From assembly GCA_942486035.1 (NCBI GenBank), contig CALNXK010000043.1, positions 1,841,001 through 1,905,000 on the forward strand: DNA of 64,000 nt, in the 5' to 3' direction. Both the position numbers and the translations under genes were made by a program. Origin of the DNA: Porites lobata. Its lineage: Eukaryota > Cnidaria > Anthozoa > Scleractinia > Poritidae. Positions 12,301 to 21,153 of the stretch are shown piece after piece (position 1 is the stretch's first letter; each line of letters starts with the position of its first letter). The notes under the pieces are model-generated. The model had not been told where the DNA came from. It ran no database searches and worked only from the letters and a program-made list of their open reading frames with translations.

Positions 12301-15300
12301 ATGCTTTAATGAAATTGTTCACCACAAATGATGCTTAGAAAAAAGCGTTGGGCAAGCTGAAAATGACTTAGAACGCAGTTTTGTTAAACACTGGTTAAAC
12401 TCCGTTTAAATAACTGGCCCAAAATGTCTGACACACGAGGTGTCCAAAATACCCGAAAGATGTCAAAGTAAAAAGAAAACTATTAAAAATAAAAATGGTA
12501 GAGAGGCACAACAGCATCTTTTTTTAAAATCATTTTGTTTAAGAGGAAACGAAAAATAGGAAATTTAATATTATCATACCCTTGACGAAAACGGTTATCA
12601 TTGAAATCTTTGTGTCATTGTTTGTCCAACCAACACAGAGGTAGTCGCCGGCGTCCTTCAACTGAGCATGCTCAGTAGATAACGTAGTTGTTAAATTGTA
12701 GTCGTTTGTTTTCAGTTCAGAAGTAAGCATTCTGCCACCACCTTTTTTCTGCCATGTGAGATATTGGAAATCTCCAGCACTTGCTTGGCAAAGAAGCCGA
12801 AACGAATTTTTCTCGTCCACGCGAACCACTGGAGAGGTGGAAACGATTTCTGGTAAGACTGTTTGGATATCTACGGAATGAAAATGCGAACAAAAATGTA
12901 ATGAGTTCACCAACAAAAGCGCGGCTTTTTAACGATTAGATTAATAGTGTCACTTCTTACCCATTCTATGCACGTGATATACAACATCGTCCCTTCCGAG
13001 AGCATTCTCGGCAACACATCGGAAATAATAACCAGATTTAGAAGGTGCCAAGAACAAACTGCTTACTCTCGATGGGACTTGCGCAGATGGGTTTATAACA
13101 CTCCGAGGAACTCGACGCCATTTTTTCTCGTCGGGCTTGCAGTTTGAGGTACAGAATCCGATTGGCTGTCGATACCACTCGAAGTATGGTATCGGATGAC
13201 CGCGCAGCGCGGTGGACTGGATCGTACTGGCAGCTTCAAAGGCAAGTACGCGTATTCCTGTGTCGTTTTTCTTGCTTAAAACTGGTTTTTCTGCACAAAG
13301 GAACAAAGGTCATAGTAAGACAAAATGATGGCAGTTAACTAGCAATGCACATTCCGGTTTTGTCTGTAGAACCCAGTAAGAGCTCGAGAATCAGTTTTTT
13401 AAAAAAATATGAACTGTTTGAGCTTCTAGCACTGGTACAGAGTTCTCCAAGAGAGGTAACTAAATTCCGACCAAGCAGGATTTTAGAAAGAAAAGTGGGG
13501 AAGGGCGGAAAACCATGAATCCAAATTTTGAGAATTGCAACGACGGATCTAACTGACACATTTCTTACTAATAGTGTGTCTGTTACGTAGAATACGTTGA
13601 TCAACTCACCGTGAACATCAAGAATAAGAGTTTTCTTATCTTCTCCGGCGGCGTTACTCGCAATACAAGTAAACTCTCCACTATCAAGAGGGTGAAAAGC
13701 ATTCTGGACCATCAACTCGGCCCCAGATCCTGTCCAAGTAATCTTGTACTTTGGCTGGTCGCCATGGATGTGACATGTTTTGTTTTGCTGCCGCATTTCT
13801 CCCGTACAGCGTCCCACCTCAACACCGTCTTTTAGCCAGTGAATGTCCGCTTGTGAAGGGTGACCTTCTGTCTCACAAATTAGCCTCGTGGTTTGTGAAA
13901 CGTTGACAGATAGTCTTGAGACAAAATTGGTTATAAAAGGAGGTTTCGTGTCTACAATAGGGATGCAAAATACAAGAAAGTGATTTTGTTACATACTTTA
14001 ATACAAGTTCACCCTAGGCGTTCTCGGCTCCGTCAAGTTCACCACTACCGGAGTTTTCTCACCGAGAGAGACGTCCCATTCATGGACAAGGAGCAAGAGA
14101 GAACACATGGAGACCGTGAGTTTTCAAACGTCACCGCTATCCACCGGATAAATCACCCAGCGGAAAAGTTCGCGCGGACAAAGGAGTATCCGGTGGAACA
14201 CCAACGTTTGAACCCTGAGGACTGGGGACGAGGCTGGTTCAACCGATTGATTGAGAAAATGGTTATAGACTTTTTAGCCAGTCAAAGCGATGCACAATCA
14301 AAGCAACTGGGGCAGATCGATGAAATTTGTTAAGGCAGGGGAGGGTCCGCCACTTACAACACACAACTGAAAATCTATCTGTAAAGGACAAAGGAGATCT
14401 TCGCTTTTTTGTCATTATACTATATTACCTATTAACGATAGCCTAACTGCAGGTACTTTCTGATAGCTTCCAGCTTGGCAATAGTATGTCCCTTCATCCT
14501 CGTCTATAACGTTCATGAGCGTGAACACGAGGCCTTTGAGGATGAGTGAGTCTCCATCAGGGATTCTTTGGACGAGTTTTCCAGACGACGTTTCTTGCCA
14601 TAAAGTCACTTTTTGGTCAACTATGAACATGGTGCAGTTTATGTCAGCAGGCTGGAATGGCTTGGCTGCAACTGATACAGGAACGACTGGTAGTCGTGTC
14701 GGCGTTGTGGTTGGAGTGGTTGGAGTGTCCACACCTAAATAAAATAGGGAAAATAATTACAATCAACATTTGACGCTCAAAGTTTAAAAATAGCCTATCA
14801 GATGGGCATCTCAAACTAAAGAAAGACTATTCTAAGGTCTTCAGTTGCAAAGCGGTTCGACATAGTGAAGGACCAGCCCCTGAAAACTATACGCATTAGA
14901 ATCCACTTAACGCTCTACCTAGTCTACGTAAGACAGCGGTCTCACACGCAATATTACGTTTTGTCAAAACTGAAGTCATACCTTCAACCTTAATTGTAGC
15001 TGGTGAGAACCAATATCCGGCGCCAAAATCCACCACTCTGCACTCGTAAATCCCTGCATCGGAGTGCGCGACGTTTGTCAAGATAAGAATGCTTTTGAAA
15101 GAAGACGTAACCACCAACTCATCTGGGACAAGTTTTTTGTCTTTGTACCAAGTGATGCTATTTATCTTTTTCCCCTTAGAAACTGAACATGTGACGTTTA
15201 TATTGTTCCCTTCTTTAACGACTGATTGTTCAGGCGACACAACTGGTTTAGGCGGTTCTCCTGCGGCATGAAGAGAAAAAGTGGTAAATCAGAAAGTTTA

Positions 15301-18300
15301 AGGCCTGTCTAATTGAACAAAGATAAAGCAGCCATCCATGACTCTTGTCAAGCCTCAGTGTATGATCTTTTTGCCATAATAAGCAATGTCCTTTGCAAGT
15401 GGGTGCTATATGTATCTGGACCATTGAAATGAGTTCAAAGCTATTCAATTGGTGCATACCGTTTCACTGGTAGAGTAATCAGTGGGACTAAAAACCTGAA
15501 ACCTTATTGGAAGAACTTTGACATGGTGCTATTTGTTTGTAAATGTAGTTTCTTTTGCCTTTTGACTCTGTGAATGGCATCCGTCTGTGTGAACGTCCAA
15601 TTGAAACGTATTTGGTAGTAATTTTAGGTGGTACTCAGTATTTGTTTTGTATTTATAGTTCTAACTTTTGAGTCTGTGGATGAAACCCTATGGTGTGAAA
15701 ATTCAAATGAAACCTCTTTGTTAGTACCTTCATATGGTGATCTTTGTTTTTAACCCTCTTCAAAATCTAATTTGGAAATGTTGCCGAATTTTGAGTTTGA
15801 CCACCTTTGAGAGTGAAGGGCTCAATAATGTCGCACCTTTCTGTGGAACGGGTAAAAGTTGGCCGAGATCAACCTCCTCCTGTATCCGTGCACATGTCGA
15901 CACAACTTTGCAGACAATCTTTCCGTGCATACTAGAGTTCAGTCCATGGATGGTGAGGATCCTTCCCGTCAAAGTGACTTTGTGGCCATCAGGAGTAAGC
16001 AAAGTAACACCCTCTGTGCGAATTATCTCCAAATATATCCGAGGTTGATACACCTTGTAGGCTCCGCAGTTCAAGTCCAAAGAGCTACCAAATGTCGCAA
16101 ACAAGTTCCTGTGTCCTTGGTAAAGAGAAGACATTGGATCTGGAAGAAATTAAGGACGAGATTTGTGGCTGAAGTTTTCCCCAAAAAAGTAGTTGTCGAC
16201 TTGAAATGTAATTTAATTCATGGACCTTGAGGGTAGAACGTCATAAAAAAATTGAACCCCCTTCCTTACGGCAGACCAGGCAAAAAGCTCTTTATAATTA
16301 CATAAAATATTTACTCACCTGGATTAATTTTCAAGTAAGCTTCTTCTTTTTTAGTCATAACATGAGGCGCCTCGCAAACGTAGATTCCAAAGTCATTAAA
16401 ATTGACCGAGTGGATAACAAATTTCTGCCCCACCCTGCTGACCCTGCAGTCGTCAGTGTGTCGTACACGGAACACTCCTGAACGAATTTTCTGTTTCAAC
16501 TTGACTCTTACTCCAGGATCGTTCAACTGACAATCAATTGTAACAGATTCTCCTACTGCTTTGGTCACCTCCTTCAATCTGTCATTTGATTTCCATCGTA
16601 TTACTTTCACTGAAAATAGAAAATTGAAAGACAATAAAATAAAATAAATCCATTAAGCCTTCAGGGGCAAACGGAGATACCTAAGGTCCCAGCCAGGACT
16701 GACCCCAAAGCAACGGTATCAGTTCAACCACATAAAAATATATCTTTCATGTGCCTTAGAAACCTAAAGGTATATAGCCAACTTTTCCTGAAAAGGAAAC
16801 AGTGGACACGACCAAACCGGTGCCAAACATCACAGAGGTGTCCGCTCCGAAGCTAGGGAGGCAAACGTGTTCCTCTTTAATTTATCTGTTTCAAGACTGA
16901 AGTGAGTGCAATATTAGCACTCAACTGATTATTCTTCGGGGCTTCTTAGAAAAAGGAAATGTATTCCGAAAAATAGAGAATATTTATCCACACATTTCTC
17001 AGAGAATTAACAGACGCATGACCGTGTTACCATCTGATGATGTGTTGTCTTGTTAAAACCTTACAGCCAGATCTGTTTCTCTTTCTAATTTAAACTGAAT
17101 AACTCGATTACTTTTCCGCCTGGCTATCGGAGATCTGGTTAAGAAATTGAATTTGTTCAAGGCAGGATATTCTCCAAACTGGTAACAAACGAAATGTAGT
17201 CTGACAAGTCTTTAAACGTTCAGAGAGATAAGTACTTAACAGTCAGAGAATGATAAAAATAACTCTGACTTAAAAGTTATCCTGTACCGCAAGATTTCTT
17301 GTCATCTGTCCACTCCTCTCCCCTGGGGCAGTTCATCAACGTAGCAACATTATTAGAGCAATTGAGATATGCCGTTTCTCTTTTCGGAACTGCAAAGACA
17401 CCGTCAGGTTCTGGGCATTTATTCTTCCCTGGGAAAAATTGACAGAAAATAAGTAACAAATAGCTTTTATAAAATGTTCATTCCATCTTGCTTTAAAGAT
17501 ATTACTCTGGAAAACGTTTTAAATAGAAACAACTCCCTCGCATGAGAACGTGAAAGACGCATTTGGTAATATGTAAGATAAATGGTCAAAGGCTGTCCTT
17601 CAGAGCTAAGATAGTGCTTGCGTTAAGTCACCAGGTTAAATTTTTATTTTTAGGCCTTAAGATTTTCTAGCAATAGTAGATGAGGTTAGGTTGTGTGAAA
17701 CAAAGATAGTGCGAAGAACTACGAAATTGATGACCTATCGAGAAGACCAGCCCTCTTTATGGATTGCGCTGTGGATTCAAGGGAAATCAGGCAATCGAAA
17801 AATTGTTTGAAAATGTAACGTGCTTAGACTATTCTTTTGATTCTGTAAGATCTAACTTCTCACTTCTGATCTCTTACCTAGCACGTTTAAATGTTCATGG
17901 ATGGAGTAAAAGTATTCATCCCCCGAGCGTTGATATATGCGGCATTCATACCACCCCGCCTGGTTCATCTGCACATTCCTAAGCACAAGAGTGTTGTTCC
18001 ATACATCTCCATTGTTGAATTCCTTTTTCGTGACCACTTGCTGGAGCATGGAGAGTTTTTGCGCCCATTTGTACCATTGCACTGATTGGATACTTGGTCC
18101 GGAGGCTGTGCAAGTTAGGTTCGCATCTCCATTGACAAATATCGTTTTCAGTCTTTGATCTACCTTTAGAATTGGGGCTCCTAAAAGGAATTGATTCGAT
18201 CAAAAAGAAGTGTAGAGATTGCAGTATTGCATGGTCATGCATACCAGTTCACTCCAAGGGCAATCAAAGCCACTGTTAAGTTACGGTTGGCAACGTTTTC

Positions 18301-21153
18301 TTGGGGCACGAGGGGCGGAGCTTTCCCGCAACACAAGGAGTGTAGAGATTGTAATAGCAATCATACATACCAGTTCAAATCAACGGCAGTCTAAGAATCT
18401 ATCTGTTGATTTACGCTTGGCAACGTTTTCCGGCTTAGGGTACAAGACAAGGACGGAGCTTCCTCAAAAAACCTTTATGAGGAGAGCACCACCCCCACCC
18501 CCACGTGCTGAATAGAGGTTCACGTGAATACCACGGAAATCAAACAAGCCAATTTTGCTTATTCTCTTCCGCTTGTTAAGCAGTTAGAATAGTTCATGAC
18601 AGTAAACTCAAAGCTAGAATCGATTTGCACTACCTCTTTGGCGTTCTGTGACCCAAATGAAACCTAAATTCTTGTTTAATCGAGGTCGTGTAACCCTGCA
18701 AAGATAGGTCCCAGCCATTTTCCTTGTAACGCGATGAAGAATAAAAACTTGTCCATAGTTGACCACGTTTTTTCTTGGAGTGTACATTGCTCCAGACATC
18801 ATCATCCATAATCTAACAGGAATCGAGGAATTACTAAGCTCACAGCTGAGGCTCACAGACGATCCTTCAGGAACTGTCCGAGAAGAGGCGGAAGTTTTGA
18901 TAAACCCAATGGAGGAACCTGGAATTAGTTTAAAAAACGTTATTGTCCACAAATAAGTCATGTCAGTGCCATCTGCAAAAGAATAGTTTTTGTAGTGGTA
19001 TATCAAAAGCATATCAAAATTTTTGATGCAGTAGTTTTGCTGGAGAGGTTTTGTTTGAATGGTCCGCGCACTTCAGGGTCTAAGGATTGGAATGAAAAGA
19101 ACCGAGCAGAAGGTAAGTTTGCAAAGGCGGAACGTAAAGTCCAGCTATGGCCTCTCCTGGTGTAGTCCAAGATCATACCACGTGATTGCGGAGGCTTGAA
19201 TGGCAGCTGATACGCTCGCGTATATTGAAAAGGTTTTTGTTAATCATCCCCCCAAACATCCCCCGAACAATCTGCAAGAAAAAGGAAAAGATGATCACGC
19301 TGCTTCTTGACGAAGTTTCCCGAGCTTCATGACCAAAACATGAAAAGAAAGACAAGGGATCCTCATGTCTGTCCAGTGGAATCGTGGGAATGGCATAGCA
19401 TGAACAGGGAAGAGGTCGAAATAAGTGACATTAAGTGCTGAAATAATGACTGAAAAGGTGAATTCTTTACGAAACCTTCCTTAAAAGGCAAAATATTATA
19501 TTATTGATAGCATAATTTCCTATTATGTTGTTTATTTTTTGAGGAGGAAACCCATCCATTCATTATAGTACATTAAAGAAAATTTGCAAAAAAAGTTTGT
19601 AACCTGAGTCTCAGGCCTTCCTCAGTACTGGATAAGGGAAAGAAAAGGGATGGAAGAAAGTTTGACACACCAGTTTTGTCGCTGATAACTGCGACCTTAA
19701 CAGATGCACAGTCTTTTTTACAGAGAATCCGTATACAATTAGATAGGTAGATGTAAATTTAAAGTAAATTTACTCCTTTTAAAGTGAGCTTTGCCTTTTG
19801 GTTTCTGGAACAAAGCCGGAAATAAAAGAGGATTTATCTAAAACTTCGTCTTAAGTTTCAACTCACCAATGAGGCTACAAAGTGAAAAAAATTCAGGAAA
19901 AGAGAAACGATAAGACGTTTTAGAGTAATCGCCAAAAATTGTTTGATCCAGCTGACAAAATACGATCTCGATAATTATTGTCATCCAACAATAGGGGTCT
20001 TTAAGCCCTTAATCCTCCAATGAGACATTTCACCTCAAACCCAAACAAACTACGTTGTAAATGTTAATTTGACAACTGAAGTTTCAGTCTTTTTGGGTGT
20101 TCAAGTACACAACGAAAAACTGGGGTACAGATAGAGCTGCTTAAATGACTGTGGGATCATTAGTCATTTGCACGTAATTTAACATGTTCTGCCCTTTGTG
20201 TTCGCTAATCTCGTCTCCTGATTAAAGGCTTTCATATCCTAGACAACTTGATATTACTACAACTGTATTTACACCGCAACCACGTTACGTTACCTTTTAC
20301 TCGCCATTATACCGGAGCCTCGACTAGTTAAGTAATTCTTTGTTCACGGAAAGAAACGATAGAGAGAGAAAAAAGAAACGGAGAGAAAGAAACAGGAGAA
20401 ACAGTTCCAGAAATAAACTACTTGTTGATGATTGTAACTACATTATGCACTAATTTTAGGACGGCTGATTAACTTGGCTAATACTGCCTCTTTCCAAAGG
20501 CCGATTAAACCAGTGAGTAAACATATTATTTACCAAAAAATGTTTTCTTTATAAAGTTTTCAAAGCACAAACATATTTGAGAATAATATAAAAAATATAC
20601 TAAATACTCGATAATATAAGATTGAATAAGTCTGCAATGATTAATTCAGAATACTAAGGGTTTTCAAATTTGGATCATATTTCCAATTTTTGGCAGAGTT
20701 TTTAAGATGCCTGAGGAAAGGAGACCCTCTGGTTTGTTTGAAGACGCTGTTGACATCAGGCACACACAAACATGAAATTATCCAGAAACAAAACTTTTCA
20801 TTTTTCACGGAAAAACTGAAAATTGTCGAACGGCTTCTGCTACATCGGATGTGATGCGTGCAATTCCATAAAACGTATACACAGCAGGAATCAAGTTCTC
20901 TGTTCACATAGTACGACCCACATGCGTATTCGATATTCTGTTTTTAATTCATTTTATGGTATTAATAAGAGAAGAAGAACATAGTTCAGCAAGAGATTGA
21001 AGAGAGAAAGCAGAGAAAAGAACAGTTTTTACCTTGAACATAAGTGTTTAGAATTCCCAACAACAGCAGCTGTAAATGGACACAAAGAAAACTCGTCAAT
21101 GAGCTGAGTGTTTTGCCAGAAGTTAGATTCAAGCGATGTGGTGGAGTCGCCAT
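5208..21153 (-). CDS. RTK-A: Ig/CBM14 receptor tyrosine kinase, 3' end not in window
   Basis: Cell-surface receptor tyrosine kinase rebuilt from 21 exons with GT-AG junctions: 21033-21153, 18634-18918, 17878-18180, 17288-17428, 16319-16609, 15837-16139, 14982-15260, 14429-14734, 13610-13951, 12961-13290, 12580-12870, 11660-11989, 10980-11243, 9429-9713, 8683-8868, 8269-8376, 7335-7534, 6369-6491, 6189-6259, 5651-5691, 5208-5304. Phases agree throughout (ectodomain exons all 1-1), giving about 1565 codons. Order: signal peptide, Ig1-2, CBM14, Ig3-11, transmembrane segment, kinase. The G-loop GSGAFG, VAVK lysine, HRDLAARN and DFGLARD are intact, so catalysis is expected. Family knowledge places it near FGFR/VEGFR/PDGFR/RET; I cannot assign a subfamily. 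The ATG follows an in-frame TAG. The last exon ends at phase 2 inside the C-lobe; the exon with the conserved CW motif and the tail, present in RTK-B, is not found between 1 and 5207. Confidence 0.88.
5651..5691 (-). CDS. RTK-A exon 20, kinase alpha-F
   Basis: A 41-bp micro-exon encoding VWSFGVFLWELFTLG with its flanking split codons. The same size micro-exon occurs in RTK-B (25519-25559). Confidence 0.93.
5844..5888. repeat. Small fold-back, CCTCGTTCCCA ends
   Basis: CCTCGTTCCCA at 5844-5854 is inverted as TGGGAACGAGG at 5878-5888, in an RTK-A intron. Same arms as the longer copy at 56359-56429. Confidence 0.6.
6189..6259 (-). CDS. RTK-A exon 19, P+1 loop
   Basis: Reads GLVPVKWMAIESLADRVYSE then QSDV. 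The APE motif has the form AIE, as in RET- and TIE-type receptors. 71 bp, phase 0 to 2. Confidence 0.94.
6369..6491 (-). CDS. RTK-A exon 18, catalytic and activation loops
   Basis: Forty-one codons starting CVHRDLAARNVLVG, with ADFGLARDVYKSDQYIK. The catalytic Asp, the DFG motif and two activation-loop tyrosines spaced Y-x4-Y are all present, consistent with an active, autophosphorylating kinase. Confidence 0.95.
7218..7312. repeat. G-rich dispersed repeat
   Basis: G-runs flanking GGCCTCAGTTTGGTCTAAAA. The same core recurs at 21742-21876, and a related G-rich patch lies at 22675-22765. Confidence 0.5.
7335..7534 (-). CDS. RTK-A exon 17, kinase hinge and short insert
   Basis: Reads LCVIIEYCPYGNMLQFLRKR (hinge and alpha-D) and ends QVARAMEFLVSRK before the catalytic loop. 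The kinase insert is short, unlike the long inserts of PDGFR/VEGFR. 200 bp, phase 1 to 0, identical to RTK-B. Confidence 0.92.
8269..8376 (-). CDS. RTK-A exon 16, kinase alpha-C helix region
   Basis: A 108-bp phase 1-1 exon reading FKDLQSELKMLIHIG and then HKNIVNLLGACTKG. It carries the alpha-C glutamate that pairs with the catalytic lysine and the FGFR-like KNIVNLLGACT strand. Confidence 0.92.
8683..8868 (-). CDS. RTK-A exon 15, kinase N-lobe with basic insertion
   Basis: Carries the glycine loop GSGAFGEVYLAEA and the catalytic lysine in IKVAVKTLKG. Between them is an Arg/Ser-rich insertion of about 30 residues that includes KDARRRSSTVSSK. Same length (186 bp) and phase as the RTK-B counterpart. 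Confidence 0.92.
9292..9327. repeat. (AAC)n microsatellite
   Basis: About twelve tandem AAC units in an RTK-A intron. Confidence 0.9.
9429..9713 (-). CDS. RTK-A exon 14, transmembrane and juxtamembrane segment
   Basis: Contains the membrane span LIVAILVSVVLFILLLIIAA followed by the basic stop-transfer VLYRRRQ. The juxtamembrane part ends KLPYDKRWEFPRDQLQFG; an LPYD..WEFPR box precedes the kinase in PDGFR/VEGFR/FGFR-type receptors. Phase 1-1. Confidence 0.9.
10111..10251. repeat. Fold-back MITE (ATATCAAACA ends)
   Basis: Outer arms ATATCAAACATG / ATGTTTGATAT and long inner arms CAGTGTTTCATCACCAGATG with a near-perfect complement, in the intron between the transmembrane and Ig11 exons of RTK-A. 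Confidence 0.8.
10845..10985 (-). repeat. 21-bp tandem array containing splice-donor-like sites
   Basis: Six and a half units: 21 bp each, one of 24 bp. On the minus strand each is a variant of GTAAGTCTAATGTCCCCGT. The array starts at the true donor of the RTK-A Ig11 exon and stays open in its frame. Confidence 0.85.
10980..11243 (-). CDS. RTK-A exon 13, Ig-like domain 11 (membrane-proximal)
   Basis: Phase 1-1 exon with VNITCRATGNP, VKWVMKTGEG and YGEYVCFAENEFG. It has exactly the length of its RTK-B counterpart (264 bp). Its donor at 10978-10979 is the last unit of a 21-bp tandem array running into the intron, so longer in-frame forms are possible. Confidence 0.88.
11660..11989 (-). CDS. 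RTK-A exon 12, Ig-like domain 10
   Basis: Phase 1-1 exon with TVLHCTIASGYP, ITWYKDGEQL and NTGLYKCEAMNVVG, an I-set-like Ig. The inserted C'-E region contains DDC and VICRP, two extra cysteines that also occur in the RTK-B counterpart (VEDC, VVCS), suggesting a second conserved disulfide. Confidence 0.88.
12580..12870 (-). CDS. RTK-A exon 11, Ig-like domain 9
   Basis: Phase 1-1 exon with FRLLCQASAG, LTWQKKGGG and DAGDYLCVGW, a canonical Ig core. Counterpart of RTK-B 30838-31152. Confidence 0.86.
12961..13290 (-). CDS. RTK-A exon 10, Ig-like domain 8
   Basis: Phase 1-1 exon with FEWYRQPIG and YYFRCVAENALG. The B-strand cysteine is replaced by serine (STIQSTALRG), whereas the RTK-B counterpart keeps it (EIKCITERS). 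An extra close pair CTSNC in the C-C' region parallels the extra cysteines of RTK-B Ig8. Confidence 0.85.
13610..13951 (-). CDS. RTK-A exon 9, Ig-like domain 7
   Basis: Phase 1-1 exon with TRLICETEGHP, IHWLKDGVEV and DSGEFTCIASNAAG, an I-set-type Ig pattern. It corresponds in position to Ig7 of RTK-B (33425-33754). Confidence 0.87.
14008..14240. repeat. Mosaic MITE related to 27190-27319
   Basis: Shares ACCGAGAGAGAC and AAGAGAGAAC blocks with the element at 27190-27319 and ends GACTGGGGACGAGGCTGG, similar to that family's terminus. It contains a TATCCACCGGATAAATCAC segment resembling the fold-back at 39006-39152, so it is probably nested. Confidence 0.5.
14429..14734 (-). CDS. RTK-A exon 8, Ig-like domain 6 with Thr/Pro linker
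   Basis: Begins with a Thr/Pro-rich linker (DTPTTPTTTPTRLP), likely O-glycosylated and extended. An Ig core follows: ADINCTMFI, VTLWQETS, DEGTYYCQAG. Phase 1-1, 102 codons. Confidence 0.83.
14982..15260 (-). CDS. RTK-A exon 7, Ig-like domain 5
   Basis: Phase 1-1 exon with INVTCSVSKG, ITWYKDKKL and DAGIYECRVVD, a canonical Ig core. It resembles Ig2 of RTK-B (shared EG[ND]N..TC and WYKDK), although that domain lies on the other side of the CBM14 exon. Confidence 0.87.
15486..15745. repeat. Tandem satellite, ~110-bp period
   Basis: At least two diverged units sharing TTTGTTT..GTA, CTTTTGA.TCTGTG.ATG and CAA(T/A)TGAAAC, lying less than 100 bp from RTK-A exon 6. Confidence 0.65.
15837..16139 (-). 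CDS. RTK-A exon 6, divergent Ig-like domain 4
   Basis: Phase 1-1 exon, 101 codons, with cysteines in LDLNCGAYK and GKIVCKVVS but no clear core tryptophan or DxGxYxC motif. It is called Ig-like from its position, length, symmetric phase and cysteine spacing. A ~110-bp-period satellite lies in the adjoining intron (15486-15745). Confidence 0.65.
16319..16609 (-). CDS. RTK-A exon 5, Ig-like domain 3
   Basis: Phase 1-1 exon with VTIDCQLNDPGVRV and FGIYVCEAP. It lacks the core tryptophan (a Val/Leu stretch takes its place) but keeps the cysteine pair. It resembles Ig5 of RTK-B, which shares DCQLNDP and also follows the CBM14 exon, so the two look orthologous within the pair. Confidence 0.8.
17288..17428 (-). 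CDS. RTK-A exon 4, CBM14/peritrophin-A-like chitin-binding domain
   Basis: A 47-codon symmetric phase 1-1 exon, about residues 237-283 of the receptor. It reads C-PEPDGVFAVP, then AYLNC, MNCPRGEEW and KSCG, which follows the chitin-binding type 2 pattern (C, G, F, P, Y-x-x-C, CP-x-G-x-x-W, C). Spacing is C-x18-C-x9-C-x12-C. Family members normally have six cysteines paired 1-3, 2-6 and 4-5. Here cysteines 2 and 6 are absent, leaving a four-cysteine form. Whether it still binds chitin or another N-acetylglucosamine polymer is unknown. The only other reading I considered is an unrelated small disulfide knot. Confidence 0.8.
17878..18180 (-). CDS. RTK-A exon 3, Ig-like domain 2
   Basis: Phase 1-1 exon with ANLTCTASG, SVQWYKWAQ and AGWYECRIY, the usual Cys-Trp-Cys core of an Ig domain. 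It lies immediately N-terminal to the chitin-binding-like exon. A diverged ~130-bp tandem duplication occupies the intron just upstream (18209-18468). Confidence 0.85.
18209..18468. repeat. Diverged tandem duplication, ~130-bp unit
   Basis: Both units contain GTGTAGAGATTG, CATACCAGTTCA and GGCAACGTTTTC in the same order. RTK-A intron 2. Confidence 0.7.
18634..18918 (-). CDS. RTK-A exon 2, Ig-like domain 1
   Basis: Ig-fold signature: B-strand cysteine in VSLSCELSN, core tryptophan in VRLWMMMSG, F-strand cysteine in AGTYLCRV. Phase 1-1, 95 codons. A second good acceptor at 18973-18974 would lengthen the exon to 18972 by exactly 18 in-frame codons, so the 5' boundary is uncertain. Confidence 0.78.
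21033..21153 (-). CDS. RTK-A exon 1, signal peptide
   Basis: Forty codons plus one base, from ATG at 21153 to a GT donor. After a polar start (MATPPHR) there is a hydrophobic stretch ending LQLLLLGILNTYVQ, typical of a secretory signal. An in-frame TAG lies 24 bases upstream of the ATG. Phase-1 end matches the Ig exons. Confidence 0.8.

Noticed and set aside
13980..14333. 117-codon plus-strand frame
   Set aside because: Lies over a mosaic MITE within an RTK-A intron; translation reflects the repeat.
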